Notes: generated by a model not told the origin, from the letters alone. Positions 21,607 to 32,977 are shown, counted from the stretch's first letter. The stretch: 64,000 nt of DNA from Rhizobium leguminosarum (GCF_002953715.1 NZ_CP025012.1:1364001-1428000), one strand, 5' to 3'. Numbers and translations: made by a program.

Positions 21607-22787
21607 GCCCGTTTTCGAATGAACATCAGTCTGATGCCGGAAAGTAGGGCGTAAAGACCGAAGAAAGCGGCAATCGCCCAGGCAAAACCGTTATTTCCAG
21701 CGACATCGATCGCCGCGCCGATCGCCTGCGGCCCGGCCACGGTTCCTATCGCATAACAGAAGACAAAGGCAGCATTGGCTGCCGCAAGATCGGACCCCGT
21801 CAGCCGCGAGCCGAGATGGCTGAGGCCGACCGTATAGAGGCCAGAGACGCAGCCGCCCCAGAAAAGCAGGAGCCCGGCCATCAGAAGCCAGTTGTTGAGC
21901 AATAGCGGCAACATCATCGAGCCGATGAAGCCCATCAGCGCCATGCCGGCCAGAAGCGGCCGCTTGTCGGCGATACGGTCGGAAAGCAGGCCGAGCGGGA
22001 TCTGAAAGATGACATTGCCGACGCCCATCATGGTGAGCAGAAGTGCTGCCTGCGATTCGGTGAAATGGGCGCGCACGGCAAAGATCGGGAAAAGCGACAG
22101 CCCGCCCGCTTCGACCGCGCCGAAGATGAAGACCGCCGCCGTCGCCGTCGGCACCAGGAAAACGTAGCGCATGAAATGCAGCTCCGGTTTTTCCTCGAGC
22201 ACCGGGCTCTCGTCGCGGGCGATGAAGATCGGGATGGCCGCAAGCAGGATGGCGGCGGCGCCGATCAGGAAGGGGAAGATGCCGTCGCTGCCGAGGACCG
22301 AAAAGAGCAGAGGTCCGGCTGCGAAGCCAAGGGAAAGCACCGTCGCATAGATGCCGAGCACGAAACCGCGCTTGGAAGGCGGCGAAGCGGCGTTGATCCA
22401 GAATTCGGAGAGGATGAACAGCGTCGTCGTTGCGCCATGGAAGGCGAAACGCAGCGGAAACCACATCCAGAAATCTTGGGCGTAATAGAAGCCGAGCGCG
22501 CTCAGCGCCGAAATCAGCACGGCCCAGAGCATTGTCGGCGCAACGCCGTATTTATGGGCGAGTTTGGTGGTGATCGGTGCGGCGGCCATCGCCGCGACCC
22601 CGGCCATCGCCGTGTTTAGCCCGATCAGGGTGGACGAGATGCCGCGTTTTTCGAGGATGATGCTGAGGAGGGGCAGACCGAGGCCGATTGCTATGCCAAC
22701 GGCAGATATGGACGAGATGGCTGCCACCAGAGAAGGCCAATGGATTTCTTCGACATCGCCCGGTGTGCCGGTTCTCGGCTGAGACAT
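21603..22787 (-). CDS. Major facilitator superfamily transporter
   Basis: A 394-residue inner-membrane protein with about 12 hydrophobic helices in two halves, separated by a polar loop near residue 195 ([15 protein letters not shown]). The loop between helices 2 and 3 has the MFS-type KLAHKYG, and between helices 8 and 9 the [13 protein letters not shown] repeat of the signature. It resembles sugar/drug MFS proteins of the YcaD/CsbX type, but the substrate cannot be read from the sequence. It is a single leftward gene upstream of rpmG. Confidence 0.85.
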   Translation of the reverse strand: MSQPRTGTPGDVEEIHWPSLVAAISSISAVGIAIGLGLPLLSIILEKRGISSTLIGLNTAMAGVAAMAAAPITTKLAHKYGVAPTMLWAVLISALSALGFYYAQDFWMWFPLRFAFHGATTTLFILSEFWINAASPPSKRGFVLGIYATVLSLGFAAGPLLFSVLGSDGIFPFLIGAAAILLAAIPIFIARDESPVLEEKPELHFMRYVFLVPTATAAVFIFGAVEAGGLSLFPIFAVRAHFTESQAALLLTMMGVGNVIFQIPLGLLSDRIADKRPLLAGMALMGFIGSMMLPLLLNNWLLMAGLLLFWGGCVSGLYTVGLSHLGSRLTGSDLAAANAAFVFCYAIGTVAGPQAIGAAIDVAGNNGFAWAIAAFFGLYALLSGIRLMFIRKRA

Positions 22788-23042
22788 TTATCCATCCTTA
22801 GAAAGCTGCGCGAACGAATCGGCCGATTCCCGTCAGATAGATAGACACAGACGTGCCAAATCCAGGTGACGGATGCCGCTTCGCAGTATTTCCGATGTGA
22901 GTGACCGTCTGCGGAATGTAAAGCCCGTTCGGGCAATAAATGCTTACCATGTCAGGTCTTGAGGATCTTCGGCTCTCGCATTCGGGTGGTGGTCGGTGGA
23001 GGGCTGGCACTACACGTTAAATATGTCTGGAAGGTGAAGGCG

Positions 23043-23495
23043 CTAATTCGGCCGGCCGGGGATGTCATAATCGTCCGGACCGTCACTCTCGCCACCGAAG
23101 CCGTGCATGCGCAGCGCCCATTGCAGACCGATGACCCCGCCCTTGATCGGCTGGATCGAGGCAAGCGCGGTGATGACGGTGATCGGCGCCCAGATGGCGA
23201 GATGCACCCAGACCGGCAGCACGAAGGTCATGTCGGTCAGCATATAGCCGCCGACCACGACGTGGCCGAGGACGAGGATGACGATATAGGGCGGCAGGTC
23301 GTCCGCGCGTTGGTGATGCATCGCCTCGCCGCAGGCCGCGCAATGATCGACCGGTTTCAGGAAGGCACGAAAGAGCTTGCCGTTGCCGCAGGCCGGGCAG
23401 CGGTTCATCAGCCCGCGCAGGATGGAGCGCCCAAGCGGACGCTCGACCTCGGGCGTATCCCCGTAGCGGGCAACCGGATCGGTCGGTGTGCTCAT
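23043..23495 (-). CDS. DUF983 family membrane protein
   Basis: A 150-residue protein with two CxxC pairs forming a probable zinc knuckle (NRCPACGNGKLF and DHCAACGE, residues about 32-57), then two membrane helices (about 70-90 and 95-115). This is the DUF983 architecture, of unknown function. It lies 120 bp downstream of rnr in the same direction, probably the last gene of the leftward cluster, and homologues are often found next to rnr in Rhizobiales. Confidence 0.83.
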   Translation of the reverse strand: MSTPTDPVARYGDTPEVERPLGRSILRGLMNRCPACGNGKLFRAFLKPVDHCAACGEAMHHQRADDLPPYIVILVLGHVVVGGYMLTDMTFVLPVWVHLAIWAPITVITALASIQPIKGGVIGLQWALRMHGFGGESDGPDDYDIPGRPN

Positions 23496-23615
23496 CGCAA
23501 GTTCCCCTTTCAGACCGAAAGCATCGGATTCGTTTTGTGAACCGCGTCCAACATCGGCGATCTTCGTTGTTGCAGCGTTTTGCCGAAAACCAGCGTCCGC
23601 TTTCGGCGCGATGCT

Positions 23616-25988
23616 TTAGTGGCGTCCGCGTGGCGGCCTTGTTCCAGGTTTTTTGCGAACCTGGCCTCTGTCGCGGCGGCCCGCTTTGTGGAAGGAGCGC
23701 ACCGCCGTCGGCATCTCGCGGCCCTCGCTGATCATCTCGAAACGCAGCGCGCCGGCCAGCGGGATCGCTTCGGCAAGTTTCACGGTGACACTGTCGCCCA
23801 GGCGATAACCGAGCCCTGTTCGCTCACCCGAGAGCGCTTGATGCACCTCGTCATAAATGAAGTAATCGGTGCCGAGCGTAGATATGGGGACGAAACCGTC
23901 GGCGCCATAGTCCGGCAGGGCAACAAAAAGCCCCGATTTCGTCACGCCCGAGACCCGTCCTGCAAACTCCTCGCCGACGCGACCGCTGAGGTGATGCGCG
24001 ATCAGCCGGTCGACGGTCTCGCGCTCGGCTGCCATGGCCCGACGCTCGAAGGTCGAGATTTCGGCGGCGATATCGTCGAGCGCCGCCTCTTCGTCGGGCG
24101 TGATGCCGCCTTCGCCGAAACCGAGCGAGCCGACGAGGGCGCGATGCACGATGAGATCGGCATAGCGGCGGATCGGCGAGGTGAAGTGGGCGTATTTCAT
24201 CAGGTTGAGGCCGAAATGGCCAATATTCTCGGGGCCGTAGATCGCCTGGCTCTGCGAACGCAGCACCATCTCGTTGACCATGGTCTGGTGCGGTGTGCCG
24301 TCCGCCTTCGCCAGGATGCCGTTGAAGTTGTTGGCGCGCATGCTGCCGCCCTTGGCAAGCGAGATGCCGAGCGTGGCCAGGAACTCACGCAGGATCTCCT
24401 GCTTGGCAAGCGTCGGGCCATCATGGATGCGATAGATCAGCGGCTGGCGTTTCTTTTCCAGCGTCTCGGCGGCGCAGACGTTCGCCTGGATCATCATCTC
24501 CTCGATCAGCTTATGCGCATCGAGCCTTGGCGGCACGAAGACCCGGTCGACCGTGCCGTCGGGCTTCAGCAGGATCTTGCGCTCCGGCATGTCGAGTTCC
24601 AGCGGCTGGCGCCGGTCGCGTCCGCGCTTCATCACCTCATAGGCGTGCCACAGCGGCTTCAGGATCGGCTCGAGCATCGGGCCGGTCTGATCGTCCGGCT
24701 TTCCGTCGATCGCCGCCTGTGCCTGCTGGTAGGACAGCTTGGCCGCGCTCTTCATCATGATGCGATGGAACGTGTGGCCGATCTTGCGGCCTTCGCTGGA
24801 AAAGCTCATGCGCACGGCGAGCGCCGGGCGGTCGACGCCTTCCTTCAGCGAGCAGAGATCGTTGGAGATGCGCTCCGGCAGCATCGGCACGACGCGATCC
24901 GGGAAATAGACCGAGTTGCCGCGCTTCAGCGCCTCGCGGTCGAGCGGTGAATTCGGGCGGACATACCAGGAGACGTCGGCAATCGCGACAGTGACGATGA
25001 CGCCGCCGGGATTGTCGGGCGAGGGGTCGAGCTCGGCATAGACGGCGTCGTCATGGTCCTTGGCATCGGCCGGGTCGATGGTGATGAGCGGCACGTCGCG
25101 CCAATCCTCGCGATGCGACATGCTGGCCGGTTTTGCGGCGTCCGCCTCGGCGATGACGGCCGGCGGGAAGACATGCGGGATGCCATGTGCATGGATTGCG
25201 ATCATCGAGATCGCCTTTTCCGAACCGACGGAACCGACGACGGAAAGCACCTTGGCGCGCGGCAGGCCGAAACGGCCGAGACGGGCGATTTCGACTTCGA
25301 CCAGATCGCCGTCCGTGGCGCCGCCGGTGAAGTCGGGGTCGATCACCATCTCCTCGCCGCGCCGTTCGATCGGCAGCAGACGACCGCCGCCGCCCGGTGC
25401 AGTGCGGAAAACGCCCATCGATGCGCCGCGGCGCCTGTCGATCACCTTGATGATCCGCGCCGTATAGGCCGGTCCGCCGCGATCGACGGCCGGGAAGATC
25501 TTTGCCAGGATGCGGTCGCCGAGCCCGGCGACGGGCGCCTTGCCCTTGCCCTGGCGGCCTGCGGGCGATTGCTGGCGGATGGCGACGGCGGGTGCTACGC
25601 CCTGGTCTTCCGGCCATTCCGCCGGCCGGCCGATCAGATCGCCATCCTTGTCGCGCGTGGTGATATCGAGAACCGTGACGGGCGGCAGCGCACCGGGACG
25701 GATCAGCGACTTGCGGTTCTTCTGCAGCATGCCTTCTTGCTCGAGCTCCTGCAGCATGTGCTTGAGCTCGACGCGGTTGTCGCCCTTCAGGCCGAAAGCC
25801 TTGGCGAGTTCGCGTTTGGACGCTTTCTGCGGGTGATCGGCGATGAAGCGCAGGATCACCTCGCGCGAAGGCAGCGCGCCATGGACGATGTTCAGCGGCT
25901 CGACGGCGGGGGCATCCTTGCCGGCGCGGCCGATCTTGCCCGGACGCTTGCCCGAAGGGTTCGTTCTGTCGCGCGGTATCCTGCTCAC
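23616..25988 (-). CDS. rnr: Ribonuclease R
   Basis: Processive 3'-5' exoribonuclease able to degrade structured RNA, used in rRNA quality control and tmRNA-linked decay. The 790-residue protein has an N-terminal helix-turn-helix/cold-shock region, the RNB catalytic domain with the metal-binding acidic stretch TIDPADAKDHDDAVYAEL, an S1 domain (EEFAGRVSGVTKSGLFVALP) and a basic tail ending RGQVRKKPGTRPPRGRH. The start is a GTG at 25988, one base after the topA stop, so it is translated from the topA message. Confidence 0.95.
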   Translation of the reverse strand: MSRIPRDRTNPSGKRPGKIGRAGKDAPAVEPLNIVHGALPSREVILRFIADHPQKASKRELAKAFGLKGDNRVELKHMLQELEQEGMLQKNRKSLIRPGALPPVTVLDITTRDKDGDLIGRPAEWPEDQGVAPAVAIRQQSPAGRQGKGKAPVAGLGDRILAKIFPAVDRGGPAYTARIIKVIDRRRGASMGVFRTAPGGGGRLLPIERRGEEMVIDPDFTGGATDGDLVEVEIARLGRFGLPRAKVLSVVGSVGSEKAISMIAIHAHGIPHVFPPAVIAEADAAKPASMSHREDWRDVPLITIDPADAKDHDDAVYAELDPSPDNPGGVIVTVAIADVSWYVRPNSPLDREALKRGNSVYFPDRVVPMLPERISNDLCSLKEGVDRPALAVRMSFSSEGRKIGHTFHRIMMKSAAKLSYQQAQAAIDGKPDDQTGPMLEPILKPLWHAYEVMKRGRDRRQPLELDMPERKILLKPDGTVDRVFVPPRLDAHKLIEEMMIQANVCAAETLEKKRQPLIYRIHDGPTLAKQEILREFLATLGISLAKGGSMRANNFNGILAKADGTPHQTMVNEMVLRSQSQAIYGPENIGHFGLNLMKYAHFTSPIRRYADLIVHRALVGSLGFGEGGITPDEEAALDDIAAEISTFERRAMAAERETVDRLIAHHLSGRVGEEFAGRVSGVTKSGLFVALPDYGADGFVPISTLGTDYFIYDEVHQALSGERTGLGYRLGDSVTVKLAEAIPLAGALRFEMISEGREMPTAVRSFHKAGRRDRGQVRKKPGTRPPRGRH

Positions 25989-25989
25989 G

Positions 25990-28644
25990 TCAGCTCTTTT
26001 TCGATTTCGCGGGCGCTTTCGCCTTCGTTGCCTTCGGCTTGGCGGCCGTCTTGGTGGCCTTGGCTTCGGCGGCTGCCGCCTTCGGCTTGGCTCTCGCCTT
26101 GGCCGCCTTGCCCACAGGTGCCTTGCCGGCCTTTTCGACGATCAGCGCAAGCGCCTCCTCGACGGTGATCGCCTGCGGATCCTTGCCCTTCGGCAGTGTG
26201 GCGTTGACCTTGCCCCAGTTGACATAGGGGCCGTACTTGCCGTCGCGAACGGTGATGGCGCCGCCATCGGGATGATCACCGAGCGTCTTCAGCGCCGCCG
26301 GCGTGCCGCGCGCGCCCCGGCCCGGGGCCTGTTTCGCCTTTTCGGCGATAACAGTCACGGCACGGTTGAGGCCGACCGAGAACACGTCCTCGACGGTTTC
26401 CAGATTGGCGTAGGAACCGTCATGGAGGAGGAACGGCCCATAGCGGCCGATGCCGGACGAGATCATCTTGCCGGTTTCAGGATGTTTGCCGATATCGCGC
26501 GGTAGCGAGATCAGCGCCATCGCCTTTTCATAATCGATGTCCTCGGGCTTCCAGCCCTTCGGCAGCGAAGCGCGTTTGGCTTCCTTGCCGTCGCCGCGCT
26601 GGATATAGGGGCCGAAGCGGCCGGAACGCAGCGTCAATTCCTCGCCGGTGGTCGGATCGGTGCCGAGGTTCTTCGGCTCGTTGAGTGCTGCGCCGTCCGC
26701 TTCTCCGCCGTTTTCAGAGGAGAGCTGGCGGGTGTAGTTGCATTCCGGATAGTTCGAACAGCCGACGAAGGCGCCGTATTTGCCGAGCTTCAGCGACAAG
26801 TTGCCGGTACCGCAGACCTGGCAGATTCTGGGATCGCTGCCATCCTCCCGTTTCGGGAAGACGAGTGGTGCCAGCGCCTCGTTCAGAGAATCGAGCACGT
26901 TGGTGACGCGCAGTTCCTTGGTGTCCTCGATCTGGGCGAAGAAATCCTTCCAGAAATCGCGCAGCACCTGCTTCCAGTTCAACTCTCCGGCCGAAATCCG
27001 GTCGAGCTTTTCCTCGAGGTCGGCGGTGAAATCGTATTCGACATATTTGGTGAAGAAGCTTTCGAGGAAAGCCGTCACCAGCCGGCCCTTGGCCTGCGGG
27101 ATCAGCTTGCGTTTGTCGATCGTCACATAGTCGCGGTCACGCAGCGTCGCGAGGGTCGCCGCATAGGTGGAGGGGCGGCCGATGCCAAGCTCTTCCATCT
27201 TCTTGATGAGCGAGGCTTCCGAATAACGCGGCGGCGGCTCGGTGAAATGCTGGGTCGAATTGATCTTCTGCTTGGCGAGCGTTTCGCGCGCAATGATCTC
27301 CGGCAGGCGGCCATCCTCGTCGCCATCGTCGCTCTGCTCGCCATCCTCCTTCTGGTCGGTATAGGCGGCGATGAAGCCGTCGAAGCGGATCACGGAACCG
27401 ACGGCGCGAAGCCCGGCCTTCTCACCCTTGTTATCGGCGGTGATTTCAGCCGTCGTGCGCTCGATCTCGGCCGACGCCATCTGGCTGGCGATGCCGCGCT
27501 TCCAGATCAGCTCGTAGAGCCGGATCTGATCGGCATCGAGGAATTTGCGCACACGGTCGGGCGAACGATAGAAATCGGTCGGGCGGATCGCCTCGTGCGC
27601 CTCCTGGGCGTTCTTCGCCTTGGTCGAGTAGAAGCGCGGCTTTTCCGGCATGTAGCGTTCGCCGAATTGGTCGACGATGGCGCTGCGCGCCGCATCGATC
27701 GCCTCGGGCGCCATCTGCACGCCGTCGGTTCGCATATAGGTGATGAGACCGACTGTCTCGCCGCCGATATCGACACCCTCATAGAGCCTCTGGGCGATCT
27801 GCATGGTGCGCGAGGCGGAGAAGCCGAGATTGGAGGAGGCGGCCTGCTGCAGCGTCGAGGTCGTAAACGGTGGTCCCGGATTGCGCTTGACCGGTTTCGC
27901 CTCAACTGTATCGACGACATAGCTCGCACCTTCGAGCAATGCCTTGAGCCGGCCGGCATCCTCACCGTTGCCGATCGCGCGCGGCTGCAGCCGTTTGCCG
28001 TTCGCCGAAACCAGTCTTGCCTCGAACTCGTCGCCGCGCGGCGTCTTCAGAAGCGCCGAGATGTTCCAGTACTCTTCGGAAATAAAGCGCTCGATCTCGG
28101 ATTCGCGGTCGCAGACCAGGCGCAGCGCCACCGACTGAACGCGGCCGGCCGACCGCGCACCGGGCAGCTTGCGCCACAGCACCGGCGAAAGATTGAAGCC
28201 GACGAGATAATCGAGCGCGCGGCGCGCGAGATAAGCGTCGACCAGCGGCACGTCGATGTCGCGCGGATCGGCCATCGCGTCGAGCACCGCCTTCTTGGTG
28301 ATCGCATTGAAGACGACGCGCTTGACCGGCTTGCCGTTCAGCACGCGCTTCTTGTTCAGCATGTCGAGAACGTGCCAGGAAATCGCTTCGCCTTCGCGAT
28401 CCGGGTCGGTTGCGAGAAACAGGCCATCGGCGGATTTCACCGCATCGGCAATGTCCTTCATCCGCTTGGCGGAGGCGCTGTCGACCTCCCAAAGCATTTC
28501 GAAATCCTGATCGGGGAGGACTGAGCCATCCTTGGCAGGCAGATCGCGCACATGGCCGAAGGAGGCGAGCACTTTGTATCCCGGACCCAGATACTTATTG
28601 ATCGTCTTGGCCTTGGCAGGCGATTCCACCACTACAACATTCAT
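25990..28644 (-). CDS. topA: DNA topoisomerase I
   Basis: Relaxes negative supercoils. The 884-residue protein starts with the Toprim domain (NVVVVESPAKAKTINKYLG, acidic DPDREGEAISWH) and has the active-site tyrosine in GLITYMRTDG. One four-cysteine zinc finger is clear (CQVCGTGNLSLKLG ... CSNYPEC, about residues 600-632), followed by repeated topoisomerase C-terminal units with GRYGPF/GKYGPYV motifs. The last about 45 residues are a Lys/Ala tail (KAAAAEAKATKTAAKPK) of low complexity, likely a DNA-binding extension. dprA lies 250 bp upstream and rnr one base downstream. Confidence 0.96.
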   Translation of the reverse strand: MNVVVVESPAKAKTINKYLGPGYKVLASFGHVRDLPAKDGSVLPDQDFEMLWEVDSASAKRMKDIADAVKSADGLFLATDPDREGEAISWHVLDMLNKKRVLNGKPVKRVVFNAITKKAVLDAMADPRDIDVPLVDAYLARRALDYLVGFNLSPVLWRKLPGARSAGRVQSVALRLVCDRESEIERFISEEYWNISALLKTPRGDEFEARLVSANGKRLQPRAIGNGEDAGRLKALLEGASYVVDTVEAKPVKRNPGPPFTTSTLQQAASSNLGFSASRTMQIAQRLYEGVDIGGETVGLITYMRTDGVQMAPEAIDAARSAIVDQFGERYMPEKPRFYSTKAKNAQEAHEAIRPTDFYRSPDRVRKFLDADQIRLYELIWKRGIASQMASAEIERTTAEITADNKGEKAGLRAVGSVIRFDGFIAAYTDQKEDGEQSDDGDEDGRLPEIIARETLAKQKINSTQHFTEPPPRYSEASLIKKMEELGIGRPSTYAATLATLRDRDYVTIDKRKLIPQAKGRLVTAFLESFFTKYVEYDFTADLEEKLDRISAGELNWKQVLRDFWKDFFAQIEDTKELRVTNVLDSLNEALAPLVFPKREDGSDPRICQVCGTGNLSLKLGKYGAFVGCSNYPECNYTRQLSSENGGEADGAALNEPKNLGTDPTTGEELTLRSGRFGPYIQRGDGKEAKRASLPKGWKPEDIDYEKAMALISLPRDIGKHPETGKMISSGIGRYGPFLLHDGSYANLETVEDVFSVGLNRAVTVIAEKAKQAPGRGARGTPAALKTLGDHPDGGAITVRDGKYGPYVNWGKVNATLPKGKDPQAITVEEALALIVEKAGKAPVGKAAKARAKPKAAAAEAKATKTAAKPKATKAKAPAKSKKS

Positions 28645-28893
28645 GATGATTCTCTAAAAAGGAAGCGACGCCAGCGTTGAAACCAGCGCAACACATACCG
28701 CAACTTGGATATCGGCCCTCCGACATGGACAGGGAAATCGCCGCGGTCAAGGGGTTTGCTACAATTTTACCTCTTGCATCTGTTGCAGCCGAGGGGAGAT
28801 TATCGACAAAATACAATTTTAGATAGGTTATCAAAGGTTTTTCGACACAGGGTTCGGCAATTCGCGTAGCCGCCGCCTGATGTCGCGCAAGGT

Positions 28894-30036
28894 TCAATCG
28901 GAAAGCGAGACGAGGCCGCCCTGCTGCCGGTGCAGCCTGCCGGCAATATCAAGCTCCAGAAGGATGAGATAGACCGCGGATGCCGAGAGGCCGGTATGAC
29001 GGATGACGTCGTCGATCTCGACCGGGGTCGGCCCGAGCGCATCGATGATGCGGTTTCGATCGGAATCGCCGGGCGGCACCGATATGGACTTGCTGCCAGG
29101 CGCAGGCTCCTCGGCCATCGATGACGGGAACAGATCGAATTGCGCCAGCGGCGCCAGGGCCTCGATGACATCGGCGGGTGCGGTGACGATCGAAGCACCG
29201 TCCTTCAGCAGGCCGTTGGTGCCATGGCAGCGCGGATCGAGCGGTGAGCCGGGCACGGCAAACACCAGGCGGCCGAACTCGCCGGCAAGCCGTGCCGTGA
29301 TCAGCGAGCCCGAACGCGATGCCGCTTCGATGACGACGAGGCCAAGCCCGATGCCAGCGATCAGCCGGTTGCGGCGCGGAAAGTCGCGGGCGCGGGGCTC
29401 CCAGCCGAAGGGCATTTCGCTCACCGCCAGGCCGTTGCCGCTGGTTATCTCCTCAAGCAGGCCGATATTCTCCGGCGGGTAGGGCTGGTCGAGGCCGCCG
29501 GCAAGGGCGGCGATCGTGCCTGTGTCGAGGCTTGCCCGGTGGGCTGCAGTATCGATGCCGCGCGCCAGGCCGGAGACCACGGTATATCCAGCCCGGCCGC
29601 AGTCGCGCGCCACCATCGCCGCGAATTTCGCGCCTGCGATCGAGGCATTGCGCGAGCCGACGATACCGACGGCCGGTCGGTTGGCGGCGGCAAGCGCGCC
29701 CTTAACGGCCAGAAGCGGCGGCGCGCCGTCGATCTGCTTCAGCGCTTGCGGGTAGTCCGGCTCGCCAATGCCGACGAAGCGGGCGCCGAAGCGACGCGCC
29801 GCCTCGAGTTCCCGATGCGCCTCGGCCTCACTGGCGATGCGGATTGCTCGCGTGGCGCCACCGCGTGCCGAAAGCTCCGGCAGTGCGGCAAGTGCTGCCT
29901 CGGCCGAACCGAAATGATTGATAAGGTCGCGAAAGGTGGCAGGGCCGATATTGTCGGAACGGATAAGGCGCAGCCAGGCAATTCTTTGCCGTTCGGTCAG
30001 AACAACGCCTTTTGGTCCGGCGCTCAGCGCATCCAT
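28894..30036 (-). CDS. dprA: DNA-processing protein DprA
   Basis: Binds incoming single-stranded DNA and loads RecA during transformation; also widespread in bacteria not known to be competent. The 380-residue protein has an N-terminal SAM-like part, the Rossmann-fold core with [13 protein letters not shown] and [16 protein letters not shown], the [23 protein letters not shown] region, and a C-terminal winged-helix ([20 protein letters not shown]). I chose the ATG at 30036 because it overlaps the plsY stop by one base (TAATG) and the family N terminus fits; an open frame continues 43 codons further but inside plsY. Confidence 0.93.
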   Translation of the reverse strand: MDALSAGPKGVVLTERQRIAWLRLIRSDNIGPATFRDLINHFGSAEAALAALPELSARGGATRAIRIASEAEAHRELEAARRFGARFVGIGEPDYPQALKQIDGAPPLLAVKGALAAANRPAVGIVGSRNASIAGAKFAAMVARDCGRAGYTVVSGLARGIDTAAHRASLDTGTIAALAGGLDQPYPPENIGLLEEITSGNGLAVSEMPFGWEPRARDFPRRNRLIAGIGLGLVVIEAASRSGSLITARLAGEFGRLVFAVPGSPLDPRCHGTNGLLKDGASIVTAPADVIEALAPLAQFDLFPSSMAEEPAPGSKSISVPPGDSDRNRIIDALGPTPVEIDDVIRHTGLSASAVYLILLELDIAGRLHRQQGGLVSLSD

Positions 30037-30656
30037 TACCCCTTTGCCCCGATCTTGCTTTCCGTCCCGCCCATCAGGCGCGAAATATTCGCCTTGTGCT
30101 TCCAGTAGGAGATGAGGGTCATGATCGCCATCACTGCTGCAACCTTTTCGTTGCCCAGTATCCACAGCGCAACCGGAATGACAAGCATGGCAACCAGCGC
30201 CGACAGCGAGGAGTAGCGGGTAGTGAAAGCGACCGCCAGCCAGACGGCGGCGAAGAGCACGACCATGATCGGCGCGACGCCGAGCAGGGTGCCGATATAG
30301 GTGGCGACACCCTTGCCGCCCTTGAAGCCGATCCAGACCGGGAACAGATGGCCGATGAAGGCGAAGAAACCGGCGATGATCGCGGCCTCCTCACCGAGGA
30401 AGTAGCCGACGATCCAGGCCGCGGCCGATGCCTTCAGCGCATCGAGCAGCAGCGTCGCCGCGGCAAGCGTCCGGTTTCCTGTTCTGAGCACATTGGTTGC
30501 GCCGATATTGCCGGAGCCGATGCTGCGCACGTCGCCGAGGCCGGCGGCACGCGTGAGGATCAGTCCGAAGGGGATCGATCCGAAGAGATAGCCGATAACG
30601 GCGGCGGCAAGCGCGATCGGCAGCGTGATCTGCCATGACATGAGATTGGATAACAT
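30036..30656 (-). CDS. plsY: Glycerol-3-phosphate acyltransferase PlsY
   Basis: Inner-membrane enzyme that transfers acyl groups from acyl-phosphate to glycerol-3-phosphate, the first step of phospholipid synthesis. The 206-residue protein has five to six hydrophobic segments and the three conserved loops of the family: [22 protein letters not shown] and FKGGKGVAT. The ATG at 30656 is used here; a second ATG five codons later is possible. It is followed with a one-base overlap by dprA and preceded by pyrC with a 78-bp gap. Confidence 0.95.
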   Translation of the reverse strand: MLSNLMSWQITLPIALAAAVIGYLFGSIPFGLILTRAAGLGDVRSIGSGNIGATNVLRTGNRTLAAATLLLDALKASAAAWIVGYFLGEEAAIIAGFFAFIGHLFPVWIGFKGGKGVATYIGTLLGVAPIMVVLFAAVWLAVAFTTRYSSLSALVAMLVIPVALWILGNEKVAAVMAIMTLISYWKHKANISRLMGGTESKIGAKG

Positions 30657-30734
30657 ATGCCCCCTCAGCCCCTCCGTGGCCTATCCTCGAGTCAGCCTTC
30701 TCCCGCTGGGGGATGGACGGCGATAGTGTCGGTT

Positions 30735-32024
30735 CTAACTTGCGTGGACAAGCTTTCCCGAGACGTATGTCGCGATCGCTCGCCCACTGAAGCGCGCATC
30801 CTCGAACGGCGTATTCTTCGAGCGGGAGAGAAGCATGTCTTTGGCGACAAGCCAAGGCTCATCGAGATCGATCAGTGCAATATCGGCCGCAGCGCCCGGC
30901 TTCAACGTGCCGGCCGCGAGGCCGAAGATTTGCGCGGGGCGGGTGGACATGGCGTCGATCAGGCGCATCAGGCTCACTTGGCCGCCATGGTGAAGCCTGA
31001 GGGCTGCCGCCAGCATGGTTTCGAGGCCGATCGCGCCGTCCTCCGCCTCGCCGAAGGGCAGGCGCTTCGTATCGACATCCTGCGGGTCGTGCGAGGAGAC
31101 GATGATATCGATCGCGCCGCTCGCAAGGGCGTCGGCCATGGCCACCCGGTCATCTTCCGGGCGCAGCGGCGGATAGAGCTTGAAGAAGGTGCGGTATTCG
31201 CCGATGTCGTTTTCGTTGAGCGCCAGATTGTTGATCGAGATGCCGCAGGTCACCTTGGCACCGCGGCTGCGGGCGCGTTCGATCGCCTCGACCGATTCCG
31301 GCACCGAGATCATCGCGGCGTGATAACGGCCGCGCGTCAGCTGCGCGATCCTGAGATCGCGTTCGAGCGGGATGAGCTCGGCTTCCCTCGGAATGCCGGA
31401 GAGCCCAAGCCAGCTGGCGAAAAGTCCCTCATGCATGACGCCGTTGGCGCCGAGATATTTGTCGCGCGTTTCGCAGGAGATGACGGCGCCGAATTCGCGC
31501 GCATAGGTCATGATCCGGCGCAGCACCTGCGTGTCGTGGACGCTGGAATGAGCATCGGTGAAGGCGACGGCGCCCGCCTGCATCAAGAGGCCGATCTCCG
31601 TCATCTCCTCGCCGGCAAGGCCCTTGGTGATGGCGGCTGCCGGATAGACGTTGACGGCGGCCGTATCCCGCGCCGTCTTCTTGACGAATTCGACGAGCGC
31701 AATGTCGTCGATGATCGGATCGGTGTCCGGCATCATGATGATCGAGGTGACGCCGCCGGCCGCCGCCGCCCGGCTCGCCGAGGCGATCGTTTCACGGTGT
31801 TCGCCGCCGGGTTCGCCGACATGGACGCGCGCATCGACGAGCCCCGGCGTCGCGACAAGGCCCGTGCAGTCGCGGATGACGGCGCCTTCCGGCGCGCCCT
31901 GGTTCTGCGCCTCGCCGCCGGCGGCGATGATCACGCCGTTTTCGGCGATGATCGTCCCCACTTCGTCGAGATTGCGCGACGGATCGATGATGCGGACGTT
32001 CTTGAGGACGATCGGGTTGCTCAT
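30735..32024 (-). CDS. pyrC: Dihydroorotase-like protein, probably catalytically inactive
   Basis: A 429-residue amidohydrolase-fold protein encoded directly after aspartate carbamoyltransferase, with a four-base overlap (ATGA) that implies tight coupling. Overall it aligns to class I dihydroorotases ([33 protein letters not shown]), but the metal ligands are changed: the HxH motif reads RVH, the PHH-like site reads INNL, the later His is replaced in ISCETRD, and the TDHAPH site reads SSHDPQ. Non-catalytic homologues of this kind (PyrX / pDHO) are known to be needed for ATCase assembly in other bacteria. A true dihydroorotase should then exist elsewhere in the genome. Confidence 0.85.
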   Translation of the reverse strand: MSNPIVLKNVRIIDPSRNLDEVGTIIAENGVIIAAGGEAQNQGAPEGAVIRDCTGLVATPGLVDARVHVGEPGGEHRETIASASRAAAAGGVTSIIMMPDTDPIIDDIALVEFVKKTARDTAAVNVYPAAAITKGLAGEEMTEIGLLMQAGAVAFTDAHSSVHDTQVLRRIMTYAREFGAVISCETRDKYLGANGVMHEGLFASWLGLSGIPREAELIPLERDLRIAQLTRGRYHAAMISVPESVEAIERARSRGAKVTCGISINNLALNENDIGEYRTFFKLYPPLRPEDDRVAMADALASGAIDIIVSSHDPQDVDTKRLPFGEAEDGAIGLETMLAAALRLHHGGQVSLMRLIDAMSTRPAQIFGLAAGTLKPGAAADIALIDLDEPWLVAKDMLLSRSKNTPFEDARFSGRAIATYVSGKLVHAS

Positions 32025-32977
32025 GCCATCATTCCATCGCTTCGGGGACCCTGGTTCTGTGAGACGAGCAGCGTCTCCATGACGGCCATGCGCACCGCGA
32101 CCCCCATCTCCACCTGTTCGGCGATCACGCTCTGCGGCCCGTCCGCCACTTCCGAAGCGATCTCGACGCCACGGTTCATCGGGCCGGGATGCATGACCAG
32201 CGCGTCGTCCTTCGCCGCTTTCAGCGTTTCGGCGTCGAGCCCGTAGAAGTGATAGTATTCGCGCACCGAAGGCACGAAGGCGCCGGACATGCGCTCGCGC
32301 TGCAGCCGCAGCATCATCACGACGTCGGCGTCCTTCAGCCCTTCCTGCATCGAATGAAAGACCTCGACGCCCATCTCGGCGATGCCGGCGGGCAGGAGGG
32401 TCGCAGGCGCGACGACACGGACGCGAGCGCCCATGGCGTTGAGCAACAGGATATTGGAGCGCGCCACCCGCGAATGCAGCACGTCGCCGCAGATCGCCAC
32501 GATGATGCGCGACAGCTTGCCCTTGGCGCGGCGGATCGTCAGCGCGTCGAGCAGTGCCTGGGTCGGATGTTCGTGCTGCCCGTCGCCGGCATTGACGACC
32601 GAGCAGGAAACCTTCTGGGCGAGAAGGGCGGCTGCACCGGCGCTCGAATGGCGGATCACCAGCACGTCCGGGCGCATCGCATTCAGCGTCATCGCTGTGT
32701 CGATCAGCGTTTCGCCTTTCTTCACCGAGGAATTGCCGACCGACATGTTCATGACGTCGGCGCCGAGCCGTTTGCCGGCAAGCTCGAAGGAGGCCTGCGT
32801 GCGTGTCGATGCCTCGAAGAAGAGGTTGATCTGCGTCAGCCCGCGTAGCGTCGACGTCTTCTTCTCTCTCTGGCGGCTGATCTTGACGGCCTCGTCCGCC
32901 TTGTCGAGAAGATAGGTGATATCCTGCTCGGTGAGGCCCTTGATGCCGATGAGGTGGCGGTGGGGGAAAAAGACCAT
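32021..32977 (-). CDS. pyrB: Aspartate carbamoyltransferase catalytic subunit
   Basis: Condenses carbamoyl phosphate with aspartate in the first committed step of pyrimidine synthesis. The 318-residue protein has the carbamoyl-phosphate site [13 protein letters not shown], the [10 protein letters not shown] motif and [10 protein letters not shown] chose the ATG at 32977 (start [15 protein letters not shown]), preceded by agaggcaggg; an ATG 19 codons upstream lacks a family match. It overlaps the dihydroorotase-like gene by four bases. No regulatory chain gene is nearby, in line with the pyrB-pyrC' type complex. Confidence 0.95.
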   Translation of the reverse strand: MVFFPHRHLIGIKGLTEQDITYLLDKADEAVKISRQREKKTSTLRGLTQINLFFEASTRTQASFELAGKRLGADVMNMSVGNSSVKKGETLIDTAMTLNAMRPDVLVIRHSSAGAAALLAQKVSCSVVNAGDGQHEHPTQALLDALTIRRAKGKLSRIIVAICGDVLHSRVARSNILLLNAMGARVRVVAPATLLPAGIAEMGVEVFHSMQEGLKDADVVMMLRLQRERMSGAFVPSVREYYHFYGLDAETLKAAKDDALVMHPGPMNRGVEIASEVADGPQSVIAEQVEMGVAVRMAVMETLLVSQNQGPRSDGMMA

